DNA from: an uncultured Leucobacter sp.
Lineage (GTDB): Bacteria; Actinomycetota; Actinomycetes; Actinomycetales; Microbacteriaceae
Assembly (NCBI GenBank): GCA_937967375.1
Contig: CALCJF010000098.1
Location: 1 to 58,103 of the forward strand
Reading direction: 5' to 3'
DNA: 58,103 nucleotides
Shown here: positions 7,554 to 15,736 of the stretch, one piece after another
Layout of the letters: each line of letters begins with the position of its first letter
How positions within the stretch are numbered: the first letter of the stretch is position 1
Notes under the pieces: generated by a model
The model's database searches: none
What the model was told of the DNA's origin: nothing
What the model saw: only the letters and a program-made list of their open reading frames with translations
Position numbers and translations under genes: made by a program

Positions 7554-8324
7554 ATGACTGAGACGGTGAAGATTCGCAGCCGGTCGTCGGCAGAGAAGCG
7601 ACGGCCGAGCTTCTTCTGGGTGCTGGCCGCGCTGATTTTGCCGCTCTGGTCGTGCATGGTGCGTTACCGCTTCACCCCCGACTCGAAGCTGCCCGCGACG
7701 GGCCCATTCATCATGTCGCCGAACCACTACAGCGAGATCGACCCCATCGCTATGGGTGCGGCGATTTGGCACCTCGGAAGGCTTCCAAGGTTCATGGCGA
7801 AAGAGAGCCTGTTTCGCGTGCCTGTGCTGGGTTGGCTGCTGCGAAGCTCGGGGCAGATCCCGGTGCGCCGCGAGGGCACCGTGCGAAGCTCTGACGGCAA
7901 CCCCATGGGCGCTGCGGCAGAGGTGATCAGTCGCCAGGCCGGCGTGATCGTCTACCCAGAAGGCACGCTGACCCGCGATCCCGATCTGTGGCCCATGCGC
8001 GGCAAGAGCGGGGCCGTCAGGCTCGCGCTCGAGACCGGCATGCCGCTGATTCCTGCTGCCCACTGGGGCACGCAGAAGCTGATGCCGCGCTACGGCAAGG
8101 GCATTCACCCGATCCCGCGCAAGACGATCGAGGTCGCGGTTGGCGAACCGCTCGATCTCTCGAAGTTCAAGGGCCGCGACATCGATCAGAAGACCGTGAA
8201 CGAAGCGACCGTGATGCTCATGACCGAGATCACGCGTCTGCTGGCCGACCTTCGCGGCGAGCAGCCCCCGGCTGAGCTGTGGGATCCATCGAAGCACCAG
8301 CAGAGCGAAACGGGTCGCTTTTGA
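7554..8324 (+). CDS. plsC: 1-acyl-sn-glycerol-3-phosphate acyltransferase
   Basis: A 256-residue PlsC-family enzyme that acylates lysophosphatidic acid to phosphatidic acid at the membrane. The catalytic HX4D motif is NHYSEID (about residues 56-62). The phosphate-binding motif is VYPEGTLTRDP (about 133-143), with a hydrophobic N-terminal helix near residues 20-38. ATG 7554 lies 9 bases after murA. The gene ends in TTGA, where a candidate gpsA start overlaps its stop. Grouping with gpsA links it to phospholipid synthesis. Confidence 0.9.
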   Translation: MTETVKIRSRSSAEKRRPSFFWVLAALILPLWSCMVRYRFTPDSKLPATGPFIMSPNHYSEIDPIAMGAAIWHLGRLPRFMAKESLFRVPVLGWLLRSSGQIPVRREGTVRSSDGNPMGAAAEVISRQAGVIVYPEGTLTRDPDLWPMRGKSGAVRLALETGMPLIPAAHWGTQKLMPRYGKGIHPIPRKTIEVAVGEPLDLSKFKGRDIDQKTVNEATVMLMTEITRLLADLRGEQPPAELWDPSKHQQSETGRF

Positions 8325-9448
8325 GCGCCGCCACCGGCACTGGCACCATCACGATTCCGGCTCCGGGCCAGAAACGTAACAAGGGCCGCAAGGTCGCCAT
8401 GATCGGCGCGGGCAGCTGGGGCACCACATTCGCGAAGGTGCTCTGCGACGCGGGCTGCGACGTCACGATTCTTGCCCGCCGCCCTGAGCAGGCGAACGAG
8501 ATTCAGGTCGCGAAGCGCAACTCGCAGTATCTACCGGGCATTAACCTGCCGAAGTCGCTGCAAGCGACGAGCGATCCAGCGATCGCCCTGCGCGGCGCAG
8601 AACTCGTATTTCTTGCCGTGCCCAGCCAAACGCTGCGCGAGAACCTGACCGCCATCGAGCCCTATCTTTCGAACCGAACCGTGCTCGTGAGCCTCGTGAA
8701 GGGCGTCGAGAAGACCACAACGATGCGCATGAGCGAGGTGATCGTTGACACCCTCGACTTCGATCCCAACCGCATCGGCGTCGTCTCAGGGCCGAACATC
8801 GCTCTCGAAATCGCAAAGGAGCAACCGACGGGTGCGGTTGCGTCGTGTGTCGATCTCGACGTTGCTACGAGGATCGCGACCGCCTGCTCGGCGCCCTACT
8901 TTCGCAGCTATGTCAACACCGACGTGGTCGGCACCGAACTCGGCGGCGTGCTGAAGAACCTCATCGCGCTCGCGATCGGCATCGTCGACGGCGTGGGATA
9001 TGGCGAAAACACGAAGGCTGCGATCATCACGCGCGGCCTTGCCGAGATGACCGAGTTTGCCGTCGCCTCTGGCGCTGACCCGAGCACGCTGTCTGGCCTC
9101 GCGGGCCTCGGTGACCTGATCGCCACCTGCCAGTCGCCGCTCTCGCGCAACAACACCGCGGGGCGGCTGATCGGCCAGGGCTTCTCGCTCGAAGAGACAA
9201 AGCAGCAGATGCAACAAACCGCCGAGGGCATCACCTCGGTGCCGCCCGTGCTCGAGCTTGCACGCGAGCGGGGCATCGTGATGCCGATCGTAGAGCAGGT
9301 GCAGATGGTGCTCGACGGCACCATGAAGCCCACCAACCTCGGCCCGCACCTCGCCACCGAAGACGACGTGCCGAAGCCCGAGCTGAGCCTCGGGGCAGGG
9401 CAAACGGGCGGGATTCGAAAACTATGGCAGCGATTGAGGGGAAAATAA
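8321..9448 (+). CDS. gpsA: glycerol-3-phosphate dehydrogenase [NAD(P)+]
   Basis: The enzyme reduces dihydroxyacetone phosphate to sn-glycerol-3-phosphate for phospholipid synthesis. The Rossmann motif MIGAGSWGTTFA is followed by AVPSQTLRE and VSLVKGVE. The catalytic Lys is in ELGGVLKNLIALAIGI, and GLAGLGDLIATC is also diagnostic. The start is uncertain. TTG 8321 (375 residues) makes a TTGA overlap with plsC. ATG 8399 would begin right at the Rossmann fold with no room for the first strand residues. ATG 8279 would overlap plsC by 46 bases. I prefer 8321. Confidence 0.92.
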   Translation: MSAATGTGTITIPAPGQKRNKGRKVAMIGAGSWGTTFAKVLCDAGCDVTILARRPEQANEIQVAKRNSQYLPGINLPKSLQATSDPAIALRGAELVFLAVPSQTLRENLTAIEPYLSNRTVLVSLVKGVEKTTTMRMSEVIVDTLDFDPNRIGVVSGPNIALEIAKEQPTGAVASCVDLDVATRIATACSAPYFRSYVNTDVVGTELGGVLKNLIALAIGIVDGVGYGENTKAAIITRGLAEMTEFAVASGADPSTLSGLAGLGDLIATCQSPLSRNNTAGRLIGQGFSLEETKQQMQQTAEGITSVPPVLELARERGIVMPIVEQVQMVLDGTMKPTNLGPHLATEDDVPKPELSLGAGQTGGIRKLWQRLRGK

Positions 9449-10558
9449 GTGAGCGCTGAGGGTATGGCTGAGAAGCGCACGGTCGTGCTCCTTTTTGGCG
9501 GCAGGTCGAGCGAGCACGGCATCAGTTGTGTGACTGCTGCCGGGGTGCTCCGCGCAATCGATCGCAGCCGCTTTGACGTGATTCCCGTCGGTATCACGAA
9601 GCGCGGCGCAACCGTGCTGCTCAGTGAGAGCGATCTCGCCGACTACCGTCTCGAGGCTGGCGCGCTGCCCGAGGTCGTCGAGAACGGTACGCGCGTCCTG
9701 TGGCCTGCGTCGATTGACTCGAAGTCGCTCACCCTGATCAAGGCAGACGGCTCGATCACATCGCTCGGTCATGTAGATGCGGTGCTTCCGACCACGCACG
9801 GGCCGTTCGGAGAGGACGGCACCATTCAGGGCATGCTCGAGCTCGTCGACTTGCCCTACGTTGGCTCTGGGGTGCTGGGCTCGGCGCTCGCCATGGACAA
9901 GCACGTGGCGAAGACGGTGCTCGCTGACGCGGGCATCGCTGTTGCGCCGTGGCGCACCGTGACTGCCCACGAGCTGTCCCGCAATCCCGACATCGTGTCG
10001 AGCCTCGATGAGGGGCTGAACTACCCGCTCTTCGTGAAGCCCGCACGCGCGGGCTCGAGCGTCGGTGTCAGTCGGGTAACCGAGCCGGCCGAGCTTTCAG
10101 CCGCGCTCGACGTCGCATTTGCAGAGGACTCGGTCGTGCTGATCGAGTCGGGCGTCACCGGACGCGAGGTAGAGATCGCGGTCCTGCAGGGCCGCGGCGG
10201 CGCTGCTCCGCGCACAAGTACGGTGATCGGTGAGATCGTCTTCACCGGTCGGGCGTTCTATGATTTCGAGGCGAAGTACCTGGGGGCTGCGGGCGTCGAG
10301 CTCGAGCTGCCCGCGAAGGTGACCGAGGCCGAGTTTGCGGCGATCCGCGATGCCGCGGTGCTTGCGTTCGAAGCGGCGCAACTTGCGGGCCTCGCTCGAA
10401 TCGACTTCTTCTTGACCGCCGATGGCCCAGTGCTGAACGAGATCAACACGCTGCCGGGCTTCACTCCGGTGTCAATGTACCCGCGCCTGTGGGAAGAATC
10501 GGGTCTCAGCTACACCGACCTGATTACCGAGCTCATCGAGCTGGCGCTCGAGCGCTAG
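9449..10558 (+). CDS. ddl: D-alanine--D-alanine ligase
   Basis: A 369-residue ATP-grasp ligase that makes the D-Ala-D-Ala dipeptide for peptidoglycan. Motifs: LLFGGRSSEHGISCVTA at the N-terminus, THGPFGEDGTIQGMLEL, the ATP-grasp lysine segment FVKPARAGSSVGVSRV, and the Mg-binding NEINTLPGFTPVSMYP near the end. It starts at GTG 9449 directly after the gpsA stop with GAGGGGAAA upstream; ATG 9464 is an alternative five codons in. It is the last gene of the murA-plsC-gpsA-ddl run and is convergent with the next gene. Confidence 0.95.
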   Translation: MSAEGMAEKRTVVLLFGGRSSEHGISCVTAAGVLRAIDRSRFDVIPVGITKRGATVLLSESDLADYRLEAGALPEVVENGTRVLWPASIDSKSLTLIKADGSITSLGHVDAVLPTTHGPFGEDGTIQGMLELVDLPYVGSGVLGSALAMDKHVAKTVLADAGIAVAPWRTVTAHELSRNPDIVSSLDEGLNYPLFVKPARAGSSVGVSRVTEPAELSAALDVAFAEDSVVLIESGVTGREVEIAVLQGRGGAAPRTSTVIGEIVFTGRAFYDFEAKYLGAAGVELELPAKVTEAEFAAIRDAAVLAFEAAQLAGLARIDFFLTADGPVLNEINTLPGFTPVSMYPRLWEESGLSYTDLITELIELALER

Positions 10559-10573
10559 AAAGCACGTGCTGAG

Positions 10574-11254
10574 CTAGCCGACCTGCGAGCACTGATAGCC
10601 CTCGCAGGGCAGCTTCGGCTCGCGCGGTTGCACTCCTTGCGGCGGCATGAGCAGCTCCTTTGCGCGCTGCGCAGGCACCAGCTGAATGCCGTTCGTGGTC
10701 ATGACGCTTTGCATGAGATCACATGACGGGTCGTAGGGTGGCTGCTCATAATCGAACGCCCTGAGCGTTTCCGGAAGCATCGAACGCTGCAGCTCTTGGA
10801 GGCCCTCGCTCGCGGACTCATCGACCTCGGTGATGCCGATGTCGTAGGCGTACCGCTGTTGCGGCGAAACCGTCGCCGAGACGATGTTCGGCCCGCCGAT
10901 CAGCGGTAGCCGAGGGCCTCGAACGACAAGGTCGTACGTGAAGCCAGGGACGAGCGTGAGCTGTCGCGCCTGATTCGTCGTGCATGTCACCTCTTTGGGA
11001 GAACGAAAGCTGCCGCAGTCGCTCGGCATATTCGGCGTGAAGCCGCCGCCCTTGCGGCCCCGAAACCCACTGTCTTTTTCGATGGTGCAAGCTGCGAGTT
11101 CTTCTTCTGGAAACAGCCCATTGATCAGTGGCATTCCGAACACGACAATGAGCGGAAGAAGGGGCACTGCGATCGCAAGCCACAGCCAGCGCCGTGCGCG
11201 ACCTGTGACATCTTCTGTCGGTGTCTCGGACTGCTGATCCTGCGGGCGTGCCAT
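10574..11254 (-). CDS. unknown single-pass membrane protein, 226 residues
   Basis: I do not recognise a family. The N-terminal 23 residues are polar and are followed by one membrane segment, WLAIAVPLLPLIVVFGMPLI (about 25-44). About 180 exported residues follow with six cysteines (CTIEK, DCGSF, TCTTN, SCDLM, LPCEGYQC), suggesting disulfides outside the cell. It is downstream of the DUF3515 lipoprotein on the same strand with an 87-base gap, so it may share its transcript. Codon use looks like that of its neighbours. Confidence 0.6.
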   Translation of the reverse strand: MARPQDQQSETPTEDVTGRARRWLWLAIAVPLLPLIVVFGMPLINGLFPEEELAACTIEKDSGFRGRKGGGFTPNMPSDCGSFRSPKEVTCTTNQARQLTLVPGFTYDLVVRGPRLPLIGGPNIVSATVSPQQRYAYDIGITEVDESASEGLQELQRSMLPETLRAFDYEQPPYDPSCDLMQSVMTTNGIQLVPAQRAKELLMPPQGVQPREPKLPCEGYQCSQVG

Positions 11255-11341
11255 GCATCAAGTTTCCCACCCACTTCGGGTGTTGCCCTCGAAAAGTGAC
11301 ACCGGGTTTGCGGCTCAGCTCTGTGCGAGTGCGAGTGCGCG

Positions 11342-11833
11342 CTACTCGATGCTGCGCTTCGTGTCGTAGCCCGTGCACTCCCGCTTCTGCGGCAGCATGC
11401 CTGCGACGTTGGCGAGGTCGGTGGCCACCAGGGTTCCGCTCGCGAGCTCGCTATTGACGAAGACCTCGAGGCCTGGCTCGCGGCCGTAGGCCTCGAAACG
11501 GTAGAGGGGCGCCTGCGACTCGTCGATGATCCAGTCGACACCCTTCACAGTGACGCACAGGTCGGTGGTCGGGCCGCTCGTCGGCGTGCCGCAGCGCAGT
11601 TCGACACCCACAGGATCGCCCCATGCGCCGGTCGCCTGGGCGTTCGTGGTGCGTCGCTCGAGATCTGACACGGTGTCGGGCAGCCGCACGATGACGTCGG
11701 CGCAGGCCGGATCGTTCGCTCCCGCGGCCGGCTCCATCGGCACCGAGGTGGCGCAGCCCGCGAGCCCGAATGCCAGGGCGGCCGTGGCGACGATTGCGGC
11801 GATCCCGCGGTACATGCTGGACTTCTTGCTCAC
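11342..11833 (-). CDS. DUF3515-family lipoprotein
   Basis: A 163-residue exported protein. It starts at GTG 11833-11831 with a leaderless -10 (TAGGCT) exactly 6 bases upstream. The signal peptide ends in the lipobox LAGC (Cys27), so it should be a lipoprotein on the outer face of the membrane. The rest (PACADVIVRLPDTVSDLERR, WGDPVGVELRCG, the VDWIID box and the FEAYGREPG stretch) fits DUF3515. This actinobacterial family of unknown function often lies beside ddl and thiL, as here. It is divergent from thiL. Confidence 0.75.
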   Translation of the reverse strand: MSKKSSMYRGIAAIVATAALAFGLAGCATSVPMEPAAGANDPACADVIVRLPDTVSDLERRTTNAQATGAWGDPVGVELRCGTPTSGPTTDLCVTVKGVDWIIDESQAPLYRFEAYGREPGLEVFVNSELASGTLVATDLANVAGMLPQKRECTGYDTKRSIE

Positions 11834-11839
11834 CGCACC

Positions 11840-11845
11840 AGCCTA
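11840..11845 (-). promoter_or_regulatory. -10 hexamer TAGGCT of the DUF3515 gene
   Basis: TAGGCT ends 6 bases before the GTG start on the minus strand, which indicates a leaderless transcript and settles the GTG start. Confidence 0.55.
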
Positions 11846-11910
11846 TCCTTGCGTGCTTCGCGAACCCTGGGGGCGGGGTGGGCTTGGATGCCGTGGGCCA
11901 CGCGCTGAGA

Positions 11911-11916
11911 TACCGT
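11911..11916 (+). promoter_or_regulatory. -10 hexamer TACCGT of thiL
   Basis: TACCGT ends exactly 6 bases before GTG 11923. It decides the start in the absence of a Shine-Dalgarno sequence. Confidence 0.55.
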
Positions 11917-11922
11917 TGTGAG

Positions 11923-12957
11923 GTGGCTACGGGAATCACGGTGGGCGAAGCGAAAGAGCGCGGTGTGCTGAAGCGGGTGCTTGCGCAGTTGCGGCCAGCC
12001 GACGCCGCCGCGGTGGGGCCGGGCGATGACTCGGCGGTACTCGCGCTAGATGGTGATCTGGTCGTCACGAGCGACACGATGGTCGAGGGCCCCGATTTTC
12101 GCCTCGCCTGGCACGGTGCGGCAGAGGCTGGGCGCGGATTCGACCTGGGCTGGAAGCTGGCGGCGACCAACCTCTCAGATATTGCTGCGATGGGCGCGAG
12201 GCCGATCGGCCTCACCGTATCACTTGCCTGCCCGCAAGATACCGAGGTCGAACTTCTTGAAGGGATCGCGCGTGGCCTCGATGCGGCTTGCCGCGAGCTC
12301 GCACCCGGCTGTGGGGTGGTCGGCGGAGATCTCGGTACCTCGCCTGTGCTCTTCGCCGCGGTGACCGCGCTCGGCGACATGCGGGGGCGCCCACCGGTGC
12401 TGAGGTCTGGCGCGAGCGCGGGTGACACCGTCGCGTACGCGGGCGATCTGGGGCTCGCCGGTCTCGGCCTCGCCCTGCTCTTTCGCGAGTCTGCCGAGAC
12501 AGACGGCACCGCGCACTCTCGTGGGCTGCAGGGGTTGCGCACGCAGCATCCGGGAGCCATTGCCGCGCAGCTTGCCCCGTCACCGCCGATTGCGTTGGGC
12601 ACGGTTGCTGCCGAGGCCGGCGTCACCGCGATGATGGACGTCTCAGACGGTCTCTCGCTCGATGCCGCGAGGTTGGCCGATGCGAGCAGCGTCGCGATCG
12701 CGCTCGAAAGCAATCTGCTCGAGGGCGGGTTCGGGGCGCAGCACGGCGAGCAGGTTTCGGTCGCGGCGATGCTTACGGGCGGCGAGGATCACGGCCTCCT
12801 GGCAACGTTCTCGAACGGCGAGGCGCTGCCCAGGGGCTTCGTCGCGATCGGTAGGGTCGTCGACCGCCGAGGCGACGAGGCGCGAGTGCAGCTCGACGGG
12901 CAGCCGTTTCAGCCGCGCGGGTGGGACCCTTACGGAGCGCTTCCTCCGGGAGCCTGA
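11923..12957 (+). CDS. thiL: thiamine-monophosphate kinase
   Basis: A 344-residue kinase that phosphorylates thiamine monophosphate to thiamine diphosphate. AIR-synthase-fold motifs: VGPGDDSAVL (metal and ATP binding, about residues 27-36), ATNLSDIAAMGARP (about 83-96), PGCGVVGGDLG, and MMDVSDGLSLDAARLA (about 237-252). GTG 11923 is chosen from the leaderless -10. Its last 28 bases overlap the 3' end of the convergent pucR gene. It supplies the ThDP cofactor that the enzyme at 26200-27882 would use. Confidence 0.92.
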   Translation: MATGITVGEAKERGVLKRVLAQLRPADAAAVGPGDDSAVLALDGDLVVTSDTMVEGPDFRLAWHGAAEAGRGFDLGWKLAATNLSDIAAMGARPIGLTVSLACPQDTEVELLEGIARGLDAACRELAPGCGVVGGDLGTSPVLFAAVTALGDMRGRPPVLRSGASAGDTVAYAGDLGLAGLGLALLFRESAETDGTAHSRGLQGLRTQHPGAIAAQLAPSPPIALGTVAAEAGVTAMMDVSDGLSLDAARLADASSVAIALESNLLEGGFGAQHGEQVSVAAMLTGGEDHGLLATFSNGEALPRGFVAIGRVVDRRGDEARVQLDGQPFQPRGWDPYGALPPGA

Positions 12958-14198
12958 CTGCCGCCAGCGCTGCTCGAGCCACTCGGGGCTCCCTGCTGCA
13001 CCACGCGCAACGCCGCCCACAGCTCGGCGCGGGTATCTGGGTCGTCGAGGTCGCGCTGCAGCAGGCTCTCGGCCGTCGAAACCCGGGTGCGAAGCGTGTG
13101 CCTGTGCACGCCGAGCTCGGCGGATGCAGCGCTCGTCTGCCCGTGGTGAGAGAGCCACACCGAGAGGCTGTGCTGCAGGTCGTCGCGGTGTCGCTCGTCG
13201 TGATGCCTGAGCGGCGAGAGCAGGCCCTGCGCGCGTCTGACCGCCTCCGGGCTCTGCGTGAGCAGCTGCAGCACGCCTGCGTGCATCTCGGGCCGATACG
13301 CAACAGGGCCAGCTTCGGGGCGGTGCAGCGACAGCGAGGCGGCGCGTTCGGCCTGTTCGAGAAGCTCGGCAAGCTCGCCCGCTGATCCTCGCTCAGAAAT
13401 GCCGCAGCTTGCCAGGTGAGACGAAAGGATGCGCCGAAGCGACGCCAGCTCGCCGTGTTCGGCGATGACGACGAGATGTTGCGCGTCATGCGCGGCGAAC
13501 ACTCCCGGCTGCTCGAAGGCCGCTGGTGTGAGCTCGATCATGAGCTGCGGCGACAGGGGAGTGGGCGCGCTGATTACCGCGATCTCGCCGCGGGGCAGCT
13601 TTGGCAGCAGGGCCGAGGCCACCTCTTCGGCGAGCTCTCGTTTGCCGCCGAGCAGCAGCTTCAGCACCGCGACTCGCAGCGCCTGCTCGGTCTCTGCGAG
13701 ATTTCGCCTGCGGGCGAGGCTGCTGAGCGCGCCGAAGCCGTCGCGCCCGAGCGGAGAATCGAGGTGCGCCTGCGCCTCGATAAGGCGGGCCGCGGTGCGC
13801 ACCACGGCAATGAAGGGTGTGTCGTAGGGCACGCGAAAAAGCGGCAGCTGCAGGTGCTCGCAGGCGTCGATGAGGGCAGGCGGAATGCGATCCCACTGCA
13901 AGCCGACGCCCACACCGAGCGCGGTGGTGCCGGCGTCGTGCAGGCGGCGCACGTAGTGTTCGGCTTCTTCTCTCTCGAGTGGCGTGCTGAACTGGCTACC
14001 CGTCGTCAGAATGACGGTGCGCGGCGTGAGAAACGGAGTGGGGTCGCTGAGGTCGCTGACGTGCACCCACTGCACCGGGTACTCATCTGAGCCTCCGGTA
14101 CCGCCCGCGATCAGCACGAGGCCGAGCAAATAATCGCGCAGCAGCGCATCGAGCTCGATCGTGCTCGGTTTTGCCAGGTTGGCCAAAATGTATTCCAT
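12930..14198 (-). CDS. PucR-family transcriptional regulator, likely of gabTD
   Basis: A 422-residue regulator. The N-terminal half (about 1-125) has the PucR purine-catabolism-type sensing domain (GTGGSDEYPVQWVHVSDL, TPRTVILTTGSQF). The C-terminus has a PucR/CdaR helix-turn-helix: LSVWLSHHGQTSAASAELG followed by VHRHTLRTRVSTAESLL. It is divergent from gabT with 126 bases between the starts, so it most likely controls GABA use, as related PucR proteins (GabR type) do in actinobacteria. ATG 14198 is supported by CATAAT 8 bases upstream. The 3' end overlaps thiL by 28 bases. Confidence 0.85.
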   Translation of the reverse strand: MEYILANLAKPSTIELDALLRDYLLGLVLIAGGTGGSDEYPVQWVHVSDLSDPTPFLTPRTVILTTGSQFSTPLEREEAEHYVRRLHDAGTTALGVGVGLQWDRIPPALIDACEHLQLPLFRVPYDTPFIAVVRTAARLIEAQAHLDSPLGRDGFGALSSLARRRNLAETEQALRVAVLKLLLGGKRELAEEVASALLPKLPRGEIAVISAPTPLSPQLMIELTPAAFEQPGVFAAHDAQHLVVIAEHGELASLRRILSSHLASCGISERGSAGELAELLEQAERAASLSLHRPEAGPVAYRPEMHAGVLQLLTQSPEAVRRAQGLLSPLRHHDERHRDDLQHSLSVWLSHHGQTSAASAELGVHRHTLRTRVSTAESLLQRDLDDPDTRAELWAALRVVQQGAPSGSSSAGGSQAPGGSAP

Positions 14199-14324
14199 TG
14201 TTCGCCATTATGTCACTCGGCTTTGGTTATCGCGAGTCCTAGGCTGGTGCTTGACTCGCACGGTTCACGCCGCGCATCACCACCCGGCTTCTTGCCGGCT
14301 CAGTCTCGAAGTAAGGGAGCAACT
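14199..14324. promoter_or_regulatory. divergent pucR-gabT control region
   Basis: 126 bases between divergent starts. A CATAAT -10 for pucR lies on the minus strand near 14207-14212. A -10 TAGGCT for gabT lies at 14240-14245, giving a leader of about 72 bases. That leader holds a small CCGGC-TTCTT-GCCGG hairpin near 14285-14299. No perfect long palindrome stands out as a PucR operator. Confidence 0.4.
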
Positions 14325-15665
14325 ATGTCTGAGAACATTCAGGGCGGCAGCGCACTCGCGCAGGCACGCAACCTTGTCACCGCCATTCCTGGCCCGAAGT
14401 CGCAGGCGATCATCGCCCGCAAGAGCGCAGCGGTCGCCTCGGGCGTCGGCCACGCACTCGGCATTTCTGTCGTCGCCGGTGGCGACGGTGTGCTGCTCGA
14501 CGCAGACGGCAACTCGCTGATCGACCTCGGCTCGGGCATCGCCGTGACCGGTGTCGGCAACTCGTCGCCCCGCGTCGTCGAGGCCGTGCAGCGTCAGGTC
14601 GCACAGTTCACCCACACCTGCTTCACCGTGACCCCCTACGAGGGCTACATCGCCGTCGCCGAGAAGCTCAACGAGCTGACCCCCGGTGACTTTGAGAAGC
14701 GCTCGGCGCTGTTCAACTCGGGCGCCGAGGCCGTCGAGAACGCGATCAAGATCGCACGTCACTACACCAAGCGCGACGCGGTCGTCGTCTTCGACCACGC
14801 GTACCACGGACGCACCAACCTCACCATGGGCATGACCGCAAAGAACATGCCCTACAAGGACGGCTTCGGCCCGTTCGCTCCCGAGGTCTACCGCGTACCC
14901 ACCTCGTACCCCTACCGCGACGGCCTGAGCGGCGTCGAGGCAGCAGAGCTCGCGCTGACCCAGATCGAGAAGCAGGTCGGCTCGAAGAATGTTGCCGCCA
15001 TCATCATCGAGCCCATCCAGGGCGAAGGTGGCTTCATCGCTCCGGCCAAGGGCTTCCTGCCCGCGCTGCAGCAGTGGGCAACCGAGAACGGCGTCGTCTT
15101 CATTCTTGACGAGGTGCAGACCGGCTTCGCACGCACCGGCAACATGTTTGCGGCTGAGTTCGAGGGCGTCGTGCCCGACATGGTGACCGTTGCCAAGGGC
15201 ATCGCGGGCGGCCTGCCGCTCTCGGGCGTCACCGGCCGCGCCGAGATCATGGATTCGGCACACTCGGGCGGCCTCGGAGGCACCTACGCGGGCAGCCCCA
15301 TCGCCTGCGCGGCGGCCCTCGCGACCATCGAGACCTACGAAGCAGAGAACCTGCTCGAGCGCGCCCAGCAGATTCAGGCGATCATCGAAGAGGTCTTCGG
15401 TGAGCTGCAGAAGACCGATGACCGCATCGGCGACATCCGCGGCCGTGGCGCAATGATGGCGGTCGAGCTCGTCGAGTCGGGCTCGAAGACCCCGAACGCC
15501 GCGCTCACCAGCGCAGTGGCAAAGCTTGCTGGCGAGCAGGGCGTCGTCGCGCTCACCTGCGGCACCTACGGCAACGTGATCCGCTTCCTGCCCGCACTCA
15601 CCATCAGCGATGAGCTGCTGCGCGAGGGCCTGCAGGTCGTCGTAGACGCGATCGCCGCCAACTAA
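14325..15665 (+). CDS. gabT: 4-aminobutyrate aminotransferase
   Basis: A 446-residue class III PLP aminotransferase that converts GABA and 2-oxoglutarate to succinate semialdehyde and glutamate. Motifs: NSGAEAVENAIKIAR (PLP phosphate site, about residues 131-145), FDHAYHGRTNLTMGMT, the PLP-ring Asp in FILDEVQTGFARTG (about 259-272), and the Schiff-base Lys291 in VAKGIAGGLPLSG. GGSA-rich N-terminus and length match actinobacterial GabT. ATG 14325 has AAGGGAGC upstream. It is followed by gabD in the same operon. Confidence 0.95.
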   Translation: MSENIQGGSALAQARNLVTAIPGPKSQAIIARKSAAVASGVGHALGISVVAGGDGVLLDADGNSLIDLGSGIAVTGVGNSSPRVVEAVQRQVAQFTHTCFTVTPYEGYIAVAEKLNELTPGDFEKRSALFNSGAEAVENAIKIARHYTKRDAVVVFDHAYHGRTNLTMGMTAKNMPYKDGFGPFAPEVYRVPTSYPYRDGLSGVEAAELALTQIEKQVGSKNVAAIIIEPIQGEGGFIAPAKGFLPALQQWATENGVVFILDEVQTGFARTGNMFAAEFEGVVPDMVTVAKGIAGGLPLSGVTGRAEIMDSAHSGGLGGTYAGSPIACAAALATIETYEAENLLERAQQIQAIIEEVFGELQKTDDRIGDIRGRGAMMAVELVESGSKTPNAALTSAVAKLAGEQGVVALTCGTYGNVIRFLPALTISDELLREGLQVVVDAIAAN

Positions 15666-15676
15666 TTGATGGATTC

Positions 15677-15714
15677 GGTGGTGCTGATCCTTTTCGAAAA
15701 GGATCAGCACCACC
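15677..15714 (+). terminator. perfect 38-bp palindrome between gabT and gabD
   Basis: The 19-base arm GGTGGTGCTGATCCTTTTC is followed immediately by its exact reverse complement. As RNA it would form a long hairpin of about 17 bp with a tight loop, 11 bases after the gabT stop and 22 bases before the gabD start. Without a downstream T run it looks like an intercistronic stability or attenuation element rather than a full stop. A dyad protein-binding site is also possible. Confidence 0.75.
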
Positions 15715-15736
15715 GGTCAACTGAAAGGACACAGCC

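Noticed and set aside
11451..12713. 420-codon minus-strand frame through thiL and the DUF3515 gene
   Set aside because: Low-complexity Ala/Ser/Pro/Arg sequence opposite real genes; out of frame with the true lipoprotein gene.
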